DNA of 64,000 nucleotides from Bradyrhizobium sp. JYMT SZCCT0428. GTDB taxonomy: Bacteria; Pseudomonadota; Alphaproteobacteria; Rhizobiales; Xanthobacteraceae. The translations under genes and the position numbers were made by a program. The DNA lies in contig NZ_JAFCLS010000006.1 in NCBI RefSeq assembly GCF_018131075.1, forward strand, positions 186,001-250,000. Reading direction: 5' to 3'. Shown here one piece after another: positions 1 to 8,369 of the stretch. Position 1 is the stretch's first letter. Each line of letters opens with the position of its first letter. The notes under the pieces are model-generated. The model saw nothing but the letters and a program-made list of their open reading frames with translations, was not told the origin of the DNA and did no database searches.

Positions 1-708
1 CCAGCCCTTGCCTTCCTCGCCGACCCGGTTGGCGACGGGCACGCGCACATCGTCGAAGAACACCTGGTTGACCTCGTGGTCGCCGCCGATCGTGAGGATC
101 GGCCGTGTCGTGATGCCCGGGCTCTTCATGTCGATCAGGATGAAGGAGATGCCGTCCTGCTGCCGCTCGGTCTCGTTGGTGCGCACCAGCGCAAACATGC
201 GGTTGGCGTGGTGGGCGTGCGTGGTCCAGATCTTGGTGCCGTTGATGATGTAATCGTCGCCGTCGCGCACCGCGCGCGTCTTCAGCGAGGCGAGGTCGGA
301 GCCGGAGCCGGGCTCGGAATAGCCCTGGCACCAGTAATCCTCGCCCGAGCGGATCCGCGGCAGATAAAAATTCTGCTGCTCCGGCGATCCGAACCCGATG
401 ATGACGGGGCCGACCATCTTGACGCCCATCACATTGACGTTCGGCGCACCGGCGCGGGCGCATTCGGCTTCAAAAATCCAGCGCTGCGCCGGCGTCCAGT
501 CCGGCCCGCCATGCTCCACCGGCCATCCCGGCGCGCCCCAGCCCTTGCGGTGCAACGCCTTCTGCCAGGCGATCCCAATGTCCGGATCGGAAAACACCGA
601 TGGGGTCAGCGATTGCGCGTGCTTCATTTCCGCCGGCAGATTCTGGGCGATGAAGTCGCGGACTTCCTGTTCGAAGGCGCGCTCTTCGGCGCTGAAGGTG
701 AGATCCAT
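1..708 (-). CDS. Acyl-CoA dehydrogenase, PimC-like large subunit (C-terminus cut off by window edge)
   Basis: FAD-dependent acyl-CoA dehydrogenase; 236 N-terminal residues are present and the frame is open at base 1. It begins MDLTFSAEERAFEQEVRDF and carries the family signature YSEPGSGSDLASLKT followed by GTKIWTTHAHHA. The overall pattern resembles the large subunit of pimeloyl-CoA dehydrogenase (PimC) of Rhodopseudomonas and Bradyrhizobium. The start at 708 has an upstream GGGAGCACACC that serves as ribosome site and lies 12 bases after the preceding gene's stop. It is the last of three minus-strand genes (crotonase, PimD-like, PimC-like), so it probably works as a heteromeric dehydrogenase with its neighbour. 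The substrate (dicarboxyl-, branched or aromatic-derived CoA ester) is not readable from the sequence. Confidence 0.88.
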   Translation of the reverse strand, partial: MDLTFSAEERAFEQEVRDFIAQNLPAEMKHAQSLTPSVFSDPDIGIAWQKALHRKGWGAPGWPVEHGGPDWTPAQRWIFEAECARAGAPNVNVMGVKMVGPVIIGFGSPEQQNFYLPRIRSGEDYWCQGYSEPGSGSDLASLKTRAVRDGDDYIINGTKIWTTHAHHANRMFALVRTNETERQQDGISFILIDMKSPGITTRPILTIGGDHEVNQVFFDDVRVPVANRVGEEGKGW

Positions 709-720
709 GGTGTGCTCCCG

Positions 721-1866
721 CTAACTTTGTACGGTTCGGCCGCCGAGGGCGGCGTGGCGGCGATAATGATGGGCGCTGCCGCCGAACAGCGTGTCGAAGG
801 CGAGCAGCCGCTTGAAGTAGGAACCGATGTCGAGCTCTTCGGTGACGCCCATCGCGCCATGCAGTTGCACGGATTGTTCGGCAACGAAGCGCGCGCATTT
901 GCCGATCTTGGCCTTGGCGCCCGAGGCGGCGCGCCCGCGCGCGACCGGTTCGGCATCGATCATCAGCGCGGCGCGCAGCGCCATCGAGCGGGCCTCGTCG
1001 CAGTTCATCGCCATGTCGGCGAGCCGATGGCGGATCACCTGATTGGCGGACAGCGGCCGTCCGAACTGTTTCCGAATCTTCGTGTATTCGAGCGTCTGAT
1101 CCAGCAGCGTCTGCATGATGCCGACGGCTTCCGCGCCGAGTGCGGCCATCGCGCGATCGACCACGGCCTCGATAACAGGCAGCGCATCGCTGCCGTCGCC
1201 GAGCAGGGCGTCGGCGCCCACGTGGACGCCGCGAAGGTCAAGGTTGCATGCGCGGCCGCCGCCGAGCCGCGGGAAATCGCGCTTGGTGAGACCAGCCGCC
1301 TCCGCCGGCACCAGGAACAGGCCGAGCTCTCCCACCCCATTGTCGTCGGCGACCTGCGCCGAAACAATAATCTGCCCGGCGGCATTGCCGTCGAGCACCG
1401 CGGTCTTGCGGCCGTCGAGGCGCCAGCCCTCTGCCGTCTTCCAAGCCTTGGTCGCGACCTCAGCCAGATCGAACCGTGCGGCGCGTTCCGAATGCGCGAG
1501 CGCCAGATACAGCGAACCGTCGGCGACCTTGGGCAGCAGCGCCTGCTTCTGCGCCTCGCTGCCGCATGCACCGATCAGCCCTGCGCCAATCACCACCGTC
1601 GACAGATAGGGTTCAGACACCAGTCCCCGACCAAAGGCTTCCATCAAAATGCCGATCTCGACCGCGCCACCGCCAAGCCCGCCATGCTCCTCGGCGATCG
1701 GCAGTGCCAGCCAGCCGAGCTCGGCGAACTGTTTCCAGATTTCGGCGCTGAATCCGAGCGGATCGTTCGCCACCCTGCGGCGATGCTCGGCGTCATACGT
1801 CTCGCCGACAAAACGTTCGGCACTCTCACGCAGCAGCCGCTGCTCGTCGCTCAAGGTCAGGTCCAT
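721..1866 (-). CDS. Acyl-CoA dehydrogenase, PimD-like small subunit
   Basis: 381-aa acyl-CoA dehydrogenase family protein beginning MDLTLSDEQRLLRESAERF. The C-terminal helical domain is well preserved (EYTKIRKQFGRPLSANQVI, then QLHGAMGVTEELDIG), but the middle domain has diverged: the usual substrate-side signature reads LAHSERAARFDL. This is typical of small subunits such as PimD that pair with a larger partner. It starts 5 bases after the crotonase stop and ends 12 bases before the PimC-like gene, so the three are almost certainly one operon. Role inferred: alpha,beta-dehydrogenation of an unusual acyl-CoA; specificity unknown. Confidence 0.85.
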   Translation of the reverse strand: MDLTLSDEQRLLRESAERFVGETYDAEHRRRVANDPLGFSAEIWKQFAELGWLALPIAEEHGGLGGGAVEIGILMEAFGRGLVSEPYLSTVVIGAGLIGACGSEAQKQALLPKVADGSLYLALAHSERAARFDLAEVATKAWKTAEGWRLDGRKTAVLDGNAAGQIIVSAQVADDNGVGELGLFLVPAEAAGLTKRDFPRLGGGRACNLDLRGVHVGADALLGDGSDALPVIEAVVDRAMAALGAEAVGIMQTLLDQTLEYTKIRKQFGRPLSANQVIRHRLADMAMNCDEARSMALRAALMIDAEPVARGRAASGAKAKIGKCARFVAEQSVQLHGAMGVTEELDIGSYFKRLLAFDTLFGGSAHHYRRHAALGGRTVQS

Positions 1867-1871
1867 ATGAT

Positions 1872-2723
1872 CTACTTCGTTACCGCTGATTTCCTGACGG
1901 AGGGATGCAGGCCCGCGGGGTCCACCACCATTCCGAACTCCTGAAGATTATGCGCATGGCAGAGCTGGTGCAGCGCGAACGCCTGGTCGATCGCGGCGGG
2001 TTGTCCCATCACGTCCACCGAGCGGTTGACGGCCTCCTTGGTCAGCTTCAGCGCGAACGATGGCTTCGCCGCGATCTTCTGCGCCAGCGTCATCACGAAC
2101 GAGGAAAGCTCCGCGCGCGGCACGACGTGGTTGACCATGCCGAGCCGGTGCGCCTCGTCCGCGCTCCAGGTGTCCGCCGTGAACAGCAATTCCTTGGCCT
2201 TGCGCGGGCCCAGCTCCCAGGGGTGCACGAACCATTCGACGCCGCAGACGCCCATGGTGACCACGGGATCGCAGAACTCGGCATCGGCGCTGGCGACGAT
2301 CATGTCGCAGGCCCATGCCAGCATCAGGCCGCCGGCAATGCATTTGCCGTGCACTTCAGCAATGGTCGGCTTCGCCAGGTTGCGCCAGCGCCGCGTGATC
2401 TGCAGATAGATCTCCTGCTCGCGGGCGAAGCGGCCATGGGCGTTGGGTTCGGCAAAGCCGCCCCAATTTCCGACCGGCGGAAAATCCACCCCGGCTTCAT
2501 TTTTGCTGCCCGGCCGCAGATCGTGGCCGGCGGAAAAATGCGGGCCGCTTCCTGCCAGGATGATGACCTTGACCGCGTCGTCCTGCACCGCCGCATCGAA
2601 GGCGGCGTTGAGGTCGTAGGTCATTTGCAGGTTCTGCGCATTGCGCGCCTCGGGCCGGTTCATCACGATCCGCGCGATGCGCGGCTCCGGCCGCTCCACG
2701 ACGATGGTTTCGAATGCGGTCAT
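1872..2723 (-). CDS. Crotonase-fold protein (enoyl-CoA hydratase/isomerase family) lacking the usual catalytic glutamates
   Basis: 283-aa crotonase-superfamily protein. The CoA/oxyanion-hole motif FSAGHDL and the second glycine pair (GKCIAGGLMLAWACD) are present. The positions that hold the two catalytic glutamates in classical enoyl-CoA hydratase appear to be Met (in GGLMLAW) and a non-Glu residue (in DPVVTMG), so simple hydration may not be its reaction. It is the first gene of the minus-strand operon with the PimD/PimC-like dehydrogenases. Other crotonase reactions (isomerase, thioesterase, C-C hydrolase) are equally possible. Confidence 0.82.
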   Translation of the reverse strand: MTAFETIVVERPEPRIARIVMNRPEARNAQNLQMTYDLNAAFDAAVQDDAVKVIILAGSGPHFSAGHDLRPGSKNEAGVDFPPVGNWGGFAEPNAHGRFAREQEIYLQITRRWRNLAKPTIAEVHGKCIAGGLMLAWACDMIVASADAEFCDPVVTMGVCGVEWFVHPWELGPRKAKELLFTADTWSADEAHRLGMVNHVVPRAELSSFVMTLAQKIAAKPSFALKLTKEAVNRSVDVMGQPAAIDQAFALHQLCHAHNLQEFGMVVDPAGLHPSVRKSAVTK

Positions 2724-2827
2724 GGGCCCTCCCGTTATTATTATGCAGCCATGTGACTATTTCAGCTGACGATAGGCAAGAGCCATCGGAACGAAAGCGG
2801 CCCGAAGTTCATTCAATCACCGCCGTC

Positions 2828-2863
2828 GTTCCGGGATGGGCCATTAGGCCCAGCCCCGGAATA
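2828..2863. repeat. Short palindromic repeat in a divergent intergenic region
   Basis: Arms TTCCGGG and CCCGGAA enclose an inner inverted pair GGGCC/GGCCC. It lies between the divergent crotonase and lemA-like genes. The outer arm is the same as that of the palindrome at 4954-4997, so the two probably belong to one interspersed family. Confidence 0.55.
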
Positions 2864-2921
2864 ATTGTGTGAAAGCACGACATTCTGATACCGTGACGCG
2901 AAATTATACCGGGAGTGTTTT

Positions 2922-3533
2922 ATGCGCAGATTTTGGAACGTGCTGGCGGCGCTGGCGACGCTGAGCCTGACCAATTGCGGCTACAACGCGATCCAGACCA
3001 ATGACGAGCAGGTCAAGGCGGGTTGGTCGGAGGTGGTGAACCAGTACCAGCGGCGCGCTGATCTGGTGCCCAACCTCGTCAATTCGGTGAAGGGCTTTGC
3101 GCAGCAGGAAAAGGACGTGCTGCTCGGGGTCACCAACGCCCGCGCCAAGGTCGGCAGCATCCAGGCCACGCCCGAGGTGCTGAACGATCCCGCCGCGTTT
3201 CAGAAATTCACGGCCGCCCAGGGTGAACTCTCCAGCGCGCTGTCGCGGCTATTGGTCGTAACCGAGAACTACCCCGCGCTGAAATCCGATGCGCTGTTCA
3301 AGGATCTGATGGCGCAGCTCGAAGGCACCGAGAACCGCATTACCGTGGCGCGCAACCGCTACATCAAGGCGGTGCAGGACTACAATGTCGGCATCCGCAC
3401 CTTCCCGAACAACATGACGGCGATGATGTTCGGCTATAAGGAAAAGCCGAACTTCGCGGTCGAGAACGAGAAGGAAATCTCCACGGCGCCGAAGGTGGAT
3501 TTCAATCCGACACCGGCCGCGCCCGCGAAGTAG
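2922..3533 (+). CDS. lemA: LemA family protein
   Basis: 203-aa LemA-family protein. The N-terminus is a short hydrophobic segment ending in LTNCGYN, a possible lipobox with an atypical Asn at -1. It is followed by the family core: WSEVVNQYQRRADLVPNLV, KGFAQQEKDVL, then paired long helices ending in NRYIKAVQDYN and FPNNMTAMMFGY. LemA proteins are membrane-anchored helical bundles of uncertain function. The gene is followed after 20 bases by a TPM-domain gene, the classic LemA-TPM arrangement. RBS GGGAG precedes the ATG. Anchoring in the inner membrane and a shared envelope role with the TPM proteins are inferred. Confidence 0.93.
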   Translation: MRRFWNVLAALATLSLTNCGYNAIQTNDEQVKAGWSEVVNQYQRRADLVPNLVNSVKGFAQQEKDVLLGVTNARAKVGSIQATPEVLNDPAAFQKFTAAQGELSSALSRLLVVTENYPALKSDALFKDLMAQLEGTENRITVARNRYIKAVQDYNVGIRTFPNNMTAMMFGYKEKPNFAVENEKEISTAPKVDFNPTPAAPAK

Positions 3534-3553
3534 CGGATCAAAGATCAATCGCA

Positions 3554-4444
3554 ATGAATGCTGCAAGAGTTTCCATTCTTGCGCTGCTCGTGTTCTGGGC
3601 TGCTTCAGCCCTGGCCGTCGTCGCGGTGCCGCCGCTCGTCGGGCGCGTGGTCGATCAGACCGGGACGCTCACCAGCGGCGATATCGCTTCGCTGAACCAG
3701 ACCATCCGGAGTTTCGAGGCGCGGAAGGGCAGCCAGGTCGCGGTGCTGATCGTGCCGACGACGGACGGCGAGGCGATCGAGCAGTTCTCGCTCCGCGTGG
3801 CGGAAGCCTGGAAGATCGGCCGCAAGAAGGTCGACGACGGCGCCGTGCTTGTCATCGCCAAGAACGATCGTCATCTTCGCATCGAGGTCGGCTATGGCCT
3901 CGAAGGCGCGCTGACCGACGTCACCACCAAGCGCATCATCGACGAGGAGGTCACGCCGAAGTTCAAGTCCGGTGATTTCGCCGGCGGCGTCTCGGCCGGC
4001 CTCAACAAGATGATCCGGATCATCGATGGCGAGAAACTGCCGGAGCCGCAGCCGCCGCATTGGCAAGATCAGACCGGGCTGTTCGACGTCGATGCGATGT
4101 TCAATCCGTTCCTCCTGATTCCGGTGTTCCTGTTCGGCGGGTTGATGCGGACCATGCTCGGGCGGCTGGTCGGCGCGGGCGTTGGCGGCGGCGTGGTGAT
4201 GCTGATCGCCTGGTTCCTGTTCGGCTCGCTGGCCGCGGCGATATTCGCCGGCTTGATCGCCGTGTTTTTCGTCCTGTTCAGCGACTCCATTGTGTCGTCA
4301 TCGCCGGGGAGCAGTGGAAGCGGCGGCTGGTCAGGGGGCAGCAGCGGTGGCTCATGGTCCGGAGGCAGTTCGAGCAGCAGCTCGAGCGATAGCGGCGGCG
4401 GGGGCGGCAGTTTCGGCGGCGGCGGCGCGTCGGGGAGCTGGTAG
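3554..4444 (+). CDS. TPM domain protein (YgcG/Psb32-like), exported and membrane-anchored
   Basis: 296 aa. It has an N-terminal signal peptide, then a TPM domain at about residues 25-155 (VDQTGTLTSGDIASLNQ, GSQVAVLIVPTTDGEAIEQ, DDGAVLVIAKNDRHLRIE, GYGLEGALTD), two membrane segments around 180-245, and a Ser/Gly-rich tail ending GGGGASGSW. This is the standard layout of bacterial TPM proteins encoded with LemA; the domain is thought to act at the outer face of the membrane, possibly as a phosphatase-like fold. It sits 20 bases after lemA and its stop abuts the start of the next TPM gene. Confidence 0.92.
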   Translation: MNAARVSILALLVFWAASALAVVAVPPLVGRVVDQTGTLTSGDIASLNQTIRSFEARKGSQVAVLIVPTTDGEAIEQFSLRVAEAWKIGRKKVDDGAVLVIAKNDRHLRIEVGYGLEGALTDVTTKRIIDEEVTPKFKSGDFAGGVSAGLNKMIRIIDGEKLPEPQPPHWQDQTGLFDVDAMFNPFLLIPVFLFGGLMRTMLGRLVGAGVGGGVVMLIAWFLFGSLAAAIFAGLIAVFFVLFSDSIVSSSPGSSGSGGWSGGSSGGSWSGGSSSSSSSDSGGGGGSFGGGGASGSW

Positions 4445-4945
4445 ATGGCAGATATCAAACGCATTGGCAGGCATCTTCTGCAACACCGCTGGCGAGAGCG
4501 GCGCAACTTTCCACCGAAAGTGCTGGCCGCGATCGAGGCCGCGATCAGGGCGGGCGAGGCCACGCATTCCGGCCAGGTCCGCTTCGTCGTCGAGGGCGCG
4601 CTCGACGGCGCGCCGTTGTTCCGCAATCAGCCGGCGCGGGAACGCGCGCTGGATGTTTTCTCGCAACTGCGGATCTGGGACACCGCGCACAACAATGGCG
4701 TGCTGATCTATCTCCTGCTGGCCGACCGCGACGTCGAAATCGTCGCCGACCGCGGCATCCACGCGCACGTCGGCACCGCCGGCTGGGAGAAAATCTGCGT
4801 CGAGATGGAAACGGAATTTCGGGCAGGTAAGTTCGAGCGCGGCGTGATCAAGGGGATCGAGGCGGTGTCGCGCGAACTGGCGGCGCATTTTCCACCGCAG
4901 GGCGGCGGGATGAATGAACTGCCGGACAAGCCGGTGGTGATTTAG
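4445..4945 (+). CDS. TPM domain protein, soluble
   Basis: 166 aa; its ATG directly follows the TAG of the preceding gene, so translation is probably coupled. It contains a single TPM domain (GQVRFVVEGALDG, LRIWDTAHNNGVLIYLLLADRDVEIVAD in outline, DRGIHAHVG, WEKICVEMETEF) without signal peptide or membrane segment. It is the third member of the LemA-TPM-TPM operon. Function unknown; co-transcription suggests a cytoplasmic counterpart of the exported TPM protein. Confidence 0.9.
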   Translation: MADIKRIGRHLLQHRWRERRNFPPKVLAAIEAAIRAGEATHSGQVRFVVEGALDGAPLFRNQPARERALDVFSQLRIWDTAHNNGVLIYLLLADRDVEIVADRGIHAHVGTAGWEKICVEMETEFRAGKFERGVIKGIEAVSRELAAHFPPQGGGMNELPDKPVVI

Positions 4946-4953
4946 TGAGGTCG

Positions 4954-4997
4954 TCGTCATTCCGGGTTCGATGCTTCGCATCGCCCCGGAATGACGG
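4954..4997. repeat. Palindrome between convergent genes, probable bidirectional terminator
   Basis: Near-perfect inverted repeat with arms CGTCATTCCGGG and CCCGGAATGACG and inner arms CGATGC/GCATCG. It lies 9 bases after the TPM operon stop and just before the stop of the oppositely oriented GST gene. It is positioned to end transcription from both sides, although no long T-run follows either arm. Confidence 0.6.
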
Positions 4998-5003
4998 CAG
5001 AGT

Positions 5004-5615
5004 CTACGCCTTCACCGACGGCCGTTCCGCAACCCGCGCCATCCACGCCACGATATTGCCGTTGCTCTGATCCAGCGGCTGCCCGACCGTGCCGCCGAAA
5101 TCGAGCCAGCAATAAAGCAGGATGTCGGCCATCGTGAAGCGCTTGCCGCAGATGTAATCCTTCGCCGCCATCTGGCCGTCGAGCCATTGCAGGCGGTTGG
5201 CCGCGATCATCTTCAGGCCGGGTGAGGCTTCCGGCGCACAGAGGATGCGCTTTTCGAAGAACTTCAGGCCCTCGCCGAAGCGAAACCCATTGGCGAGATG
5301 TTCGCAGATGTTGAGATCGACGCGGCGTGCCCACATCCGGCATTCGGCGCGCTCTTCCGGTGTCGTTCCGATCATCGCAGGCGCCGGGTGCTTCTCCTCG
5401 AGATATTCGCAGATCGGGATGACTTCCGAGAGATAGCTGCCATTGTCGAGTTCAAGCGCCGGCATCTGGCCGTGCGGGTTGCGCTGCAAATGCTCGGCCT
5501 CGCGGTTTTCGCCCTTGCGCAGGTCGACCGTCTGCTTCGGCATCTCGATGCCCTTTTCCGCCATGAACATGCGGACAATGCGCGGGTTTGGTCCGACCGA
5601 GTCGTAAAGTTTCAT
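5004..5615 (-). CDS. Glutathione S-transferase family protein
   Basis: 203-aa GST. The N-terminal thioredoxin-like domain starts MKLYDSVGPNPRIVRMFMAE and contains the cis-Pro/glutathione motif GQMPALELDNGSYLSEVIPI; the C-terminal helical domain contains FTMADILLYCWLDF. The start at 5615 is chosen over a longer in-frame start at 5735 because family members begin here and GGAGAGAGCACC precedes this ATG; the extra 40 residues look non-homologous. Cytosolic conjugation or thiol reduction is the family role; the substrate is unknown. Confidence 0.9.
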   Translation of the reverse strand: MKLYDSVGPNPRIVRMFMAEKGIEMPKQTVDLRKGENREAEHLQRNPHGQMPALELDNGSYLSEVIPICEYLEEKHPAPAMIGTTPEERAECRMWARRVDLNICEHLANGFRFGEGLKFFEKRILCAPEASPGLKMIAANRLQWLDGQMAAKDYICGKRFTMADILLYCWLDFGGTVGQPLDQSNGNIVAWMARVAERPSVKA

Positions 5616-5797
5616 GGTGCTCTCTCCCCAGTGCCTCTTGGAGGCGTCATTGTTGCTGTTGTTGAACAGGCCGCCATAAATTTTGTCAAATGGATGGGCC
5701 GCAGCGGAAGGCCAGCGAGTGTGATTTGGAATCACGTCAGGATCTGTCAGGCGGGGAATAATTCCGGATGGCGCAATTATTCGGTAGTGTTGGCTGT

Positions 5798-6610
5798 CTA
5801 GCCATCATCCAGCTTGTTGAGGTCGCGCACCGATTGCATGATCGGTTCGAAGTTCGAGCGCGCATCCAGCGCATCGAACAATTGCGCGGTGTCGGACAGC
5901 AAATTGTGCGAACGTTGAATGGCGACCCGTACATCGTCCTGCGGCGTGTCGGAGAGGCGGCCGTGGCCGGACAGCAGGATCTTCGAGTTCAACCCCTTCA
6001 GCCGCTCCAGTGACTGGATGTAGTCGGCGATGCTGCCGGAGCCGAACACGCCGCCCATCACGCCGCCGGGCATCAGCGTGTCGCTGGCGAACAGCAGGCC
6101 CTTGTCCTGGTCGAACAGCGTGATGCAGGCCGAGGTATGGCCGGGCGTGTACATCACGTTGAGGCGGAAATTGCCGAGGTCGAGCAGATTGCCTTCCTCG
6201 AGCCAGATGTCGACATTGATCGGGATATTCGGTTCGTTGAACATCTTGCGCAGCATCGAGAAGTCGTCGCGCAGCATGATCTTGTTGGCGGCCAGCCGAT
6301 GCGCGGCGATGAAGGCGCGGCCATTGAAATGATAGGCGGCGCCGATATGGTCGAGATGCTCGTGGCTCAGCACCACCATGTCGATTTTCTCGGGTGGACA
6401 ATCGACGTGTTGCAGACATTTCAGCAGATGCGGATAGTTCGACGACAGGCCGACATCGATCATGATGGTCCGCGAGCTGCCGCGCACCAGATAGGCGTTC
6501 GCCGCGCGGTTCTTGAAGCGGATCTGATAGACGTCCTCGGCGGCCTCGATCAGCGTGCAGACGTCGCTTTCGAGCAGGGTCTTGAACGGGCTCGGCCTGC
6601 GCTCGCTCAT
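5798..6610 (-). CDS. Metallo-beta-lactamase-fold hydrolase
   Basis: 270 aa. All metal ligands of the MBL fold are visible: HxHxDH in LSHEHLDHIGAA, His in TPGHTSACI, Asp in LLFASDTLM and the final His in LLSGHGR, so it should bind two metals. No lead for the substrate (glyoxalase-II-like thioester, lactone or phosphodiester are all compatible). Its start overlaps the stop of the cyclic-nucleotide-binding gene by 4 bases (ATGA), so the two are translationally coupled and may act in one pathway. Confidence 0.88.
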   Translation of the reverse strand: MSERRPSPFKTLLESDVCTLIEAAEDVYQIRFKNRAANAYLVRGSSRTIMIDVGLSSNYPHLLKCLQHVDCPPEKIDMVVLSHEHLDHIGAAYHFNGRAFIAAHRLAANKIMLRDDFSMLRKMFNEPNIPINVDIWLEEGNLLDLGNFRLNVMYTPGHTSACITLFDQDKGLLFASDTLMPGGVMGGVFGSGSIADYIQSLERLKGLNSKILLSGHGRLSDTPQDDVRVAIQRSHNLLSDTAQLFDALDARSNFEPIMQSVRDLNKLDDG

Positions 6611-6981
6611 GGATTGGCCGCGGCTTTGAACGTGATCGCGTTCGAGGCACGCAGCCGCTTGCTCAGCGCATCCATGATCATCAGGGCAAACGCCGGCTGC
6701 TGGCTGACCAGGTAGACGAAGCGGGCGTGGTTGATCCGCATCACGCGGGTGTGCGCTGCGGCGGCAATCGCGGTCGCCGAGCGCGACGAGCCGTCGATCA
6801 CGGCCATCTCGCCGAAGAATTCTCCCTTGCCGAGCGTGATGATCACGGTCTTGCTGGCACCGTTAACCTTGGCGATCTCGACCTTGCCGTCGAGCACGAC
6901 GAACAGCTCACGCCCGGTCGAGCCTTCCTCAAAAATGACGTCATCTACATCAAACTCGTTGATGCATTTTTCGATGGTCAT
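6607..6981 (-). CDS. Small cyclic-nucleotide-binding domain protein
   Basis: 124 aa, consisting of one cNMP-binding domain. The beta-roll is seen in IFEEGSTGRELFVVLDGKV and the phosphate-binding cassette in GEFFGEMAVIDGSSRSATA, including the Glu and the Arg-Ser-Ala-Thr that contact the cyclic phosphate. There is no DNA-binding helix-turn-helix, so it is a stand-alone sensor or regulatory subunit rather than a CRP. It overlaps the MBL-fold gene by 4 bases. The window also encodes a class III cyclase (19074-20819), a possible but unproven source of ligand. Confidence 0.88.
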   Translation of the reverse strand: MTIEKCINEFDVDDVIFEEGSTGRELFVVLDGKVEIAKVNGASKTVIITLGKGEFFGEMAVIDGSSRSATAIAAAAHTRVMRINHARFVYLVSQQPAFALMIMDALSKRLRASNAITFKAAANP

Positions 6982-7261
6982 GGCGGCCTCCTGCCTTCTG
7001 GCTGGATGGTCGGGCCATGTTAATCGGTAAATGAACGGGACGCCAACGGAGCTGTCGACGGATTGTCGCAGGGCAACATGAACGACGGCAAGATGAACGA
7101 AAGCCGGGAATCGCCGGCCGCGCCGCCGTCGCCTTGCGGCCGCAAACCGGCCCGGATGACTTCCTAAAATTTAGGTAAGGCCATCGGTCAGGTCCCACCC
7201 GGTAACGATTTCGCAAGCAATAAAAGTTACCAAAAGTTCAACCCATTCTGGAGAATTGAAC

Positions 7262-8278
7262 GTGAGCGAACAGCAGTCCGAGGCCACCAGCGGTGAAACC
7301 GGTTCCGTCGGCGCCGGGCCGGCCGCTCCCGATATGTCCGCAGCCAAAGAGCCGGTGACGGCGGCGATCGAGCCTCCGATGCTGGCGCCCGACCAGGTAG
7401 AAAGCTCTCCCAAGCCGGACGCGCCCAAAGTGGAAGCGCCCAGGGTCGAGGCCTCCAAGGTTGAAGCGGCCAAAGTTGAACCGACGAAAGTCGAAGCGGC
7501 CACATCGGAAGCTCCGAAAGTTGAACCGCCGCGGATTCCCGGCAAGCTGTTGATTATGTCGCCCGGCGAGCGCGCGTGGAACGGCGACGAAGCCGATGCG
7601 AAGCCGGAAGCGGTGGCAGCCGAAGGGGCGTCCGGCAAGCGCAGGATGTCGGCGATGGCAGCCGTGGTGGCGCTGGCGACGATCGCCGGTGCGCTTGGTG
7701 GCTCGCTCGCAACCGCGGGCCTTGGATACGTGATGGCCGGAAATTCCGCCGTCGCGAACAGCAACAGCGCGCTGGAAGCCTCGGTGGCGCGGATCGATGC
7801 CGATATCCTGGCGCTGAAGGCCAGCGTTGAGCACACCTCCAAAACCGGGGTGAGCCAGTTCAACAAGACCAGCGATCGCCTCGACAAGGTCGAGAAGGCG
7901 CAGGCCGAGCCGGCCGCCAAGCTCGCCAAGCTCAGCGAGGCCGTCGAAAAACTCCGCGCGCAAGCTGCTGCACCCGCACCCGTCGCCGCCGCAACGCCGG
8001 CCGCCGCAAGGGACGTCACGGGAACGGTGTCGCCGCCCGCAACGGCCGCGGCGGTGCCGCTCCCCGCACCGAAGCCCGAGATTGCACGGCTGCCGACCGT
8101 GGACGGCTGGGTGCTGCGTGACGCCGCTAATGGCAGCGCGCTGATCGAAGGCCGCCAGGGCATCTTTGAAGTCTATGCCGGCGATCCCGTCCCGGGTCTC
8201 GGCCGCATCGATGCCATCCGCAAGCAGGACGGCAAATGGGTGGTCGTGACCAGCAAGGGTCTGATCGTCGCCCGCTGA
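7262..8278 (+). CDS. Membrane protein with Lys/Glu/Val-Ala repeat region and coiled coil, unknown function
   Basis: About 338 aa. The N-terminal cytoplasmic part (to about residue 115) is low complexity with 5-residue steps of the type KVEAP, RVEAS, KVEAA, KVEPT. One membrane segment follows near 130-160 (AVVALATIAGALGGSLATAG), then a coiled coil (SVARIDADILALKASVEHT, SDRLDKVEKAQAEPAAKLA), an Ala/Pro linker, and a conserved-looking C-terminal domain beginning VDGWVLRDAANGSALIEG and ending GLIVAR. I place the start at the GTG at 7262, with GGAGA 7 bases upstream; the TTG at 7256 is too close to that site. Followed by a strong terminator. Topology suggests a C-terminal periplasmic domain. Confidence 0.8.
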   Translation: MSEQQSEATSGETGSVGAGPAAPDMSAAKEPVTAAIEPPMLAPDQVESSPKPDAPKVEAPRVEASKVEAAKVEPTKVEAATSEAPKVEPPRIPGKLLIMSPGERAWNGDEADAKPEAVAAEGASGKRRMSAMAAVVALATIAGALGGSLATAGLGYVMAGNSAVANSNSALEASVARIDADILALKASVEHTSKTGVSQFNKTSDRLDKVEKAQAEPAAKLAKLSEAVEKLRAQAAAPAPVAAATPAAARDVTGTVSPPATAAAVPLPAPKPEIARLPTVDGWVLRDAANGSALIEGRQGIFEVYAGDPVPGLGRIDAIRKQDGKWVVVTSKGLIVAR

Positions 8279-8299
8279 TTACGCGAAACCTGAATGAAG

Positions 8300-8332
8300 A
8301 AGGCGCTTCACCGGGATGTGAAGCGCCTTTTT
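8300..8332 (+). terminator. Rho-independent terminator
   Basis: A 12-bp perfect stem (AAGGCGCTTCAC / GTGAAGCGCCTT) with a 6-base loop, followed by five T. It lies 20 bases after the stop of the preceding gene. Confidence 0.92.
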
Positions 8333-8369
8333 GCTTGAATAGGCCACTTCGCGCGGTGTTAGTGGGGGC

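Noticed and set aside
76..1944. 622-aa open frame on the plus strand
   Set aside because: It lies antisense to two clear acyl-CoA dehydrogenase genes; its His/Arg/Ala-rich composition is what high-GC antisense frames produce.
7400..7540. Regular repeats resembling a CRISPR or VNTR array
   Set aside because: These are coding repeats (K-V-E-A type) inside a protein gene; units are about 15 bases with no spacers.
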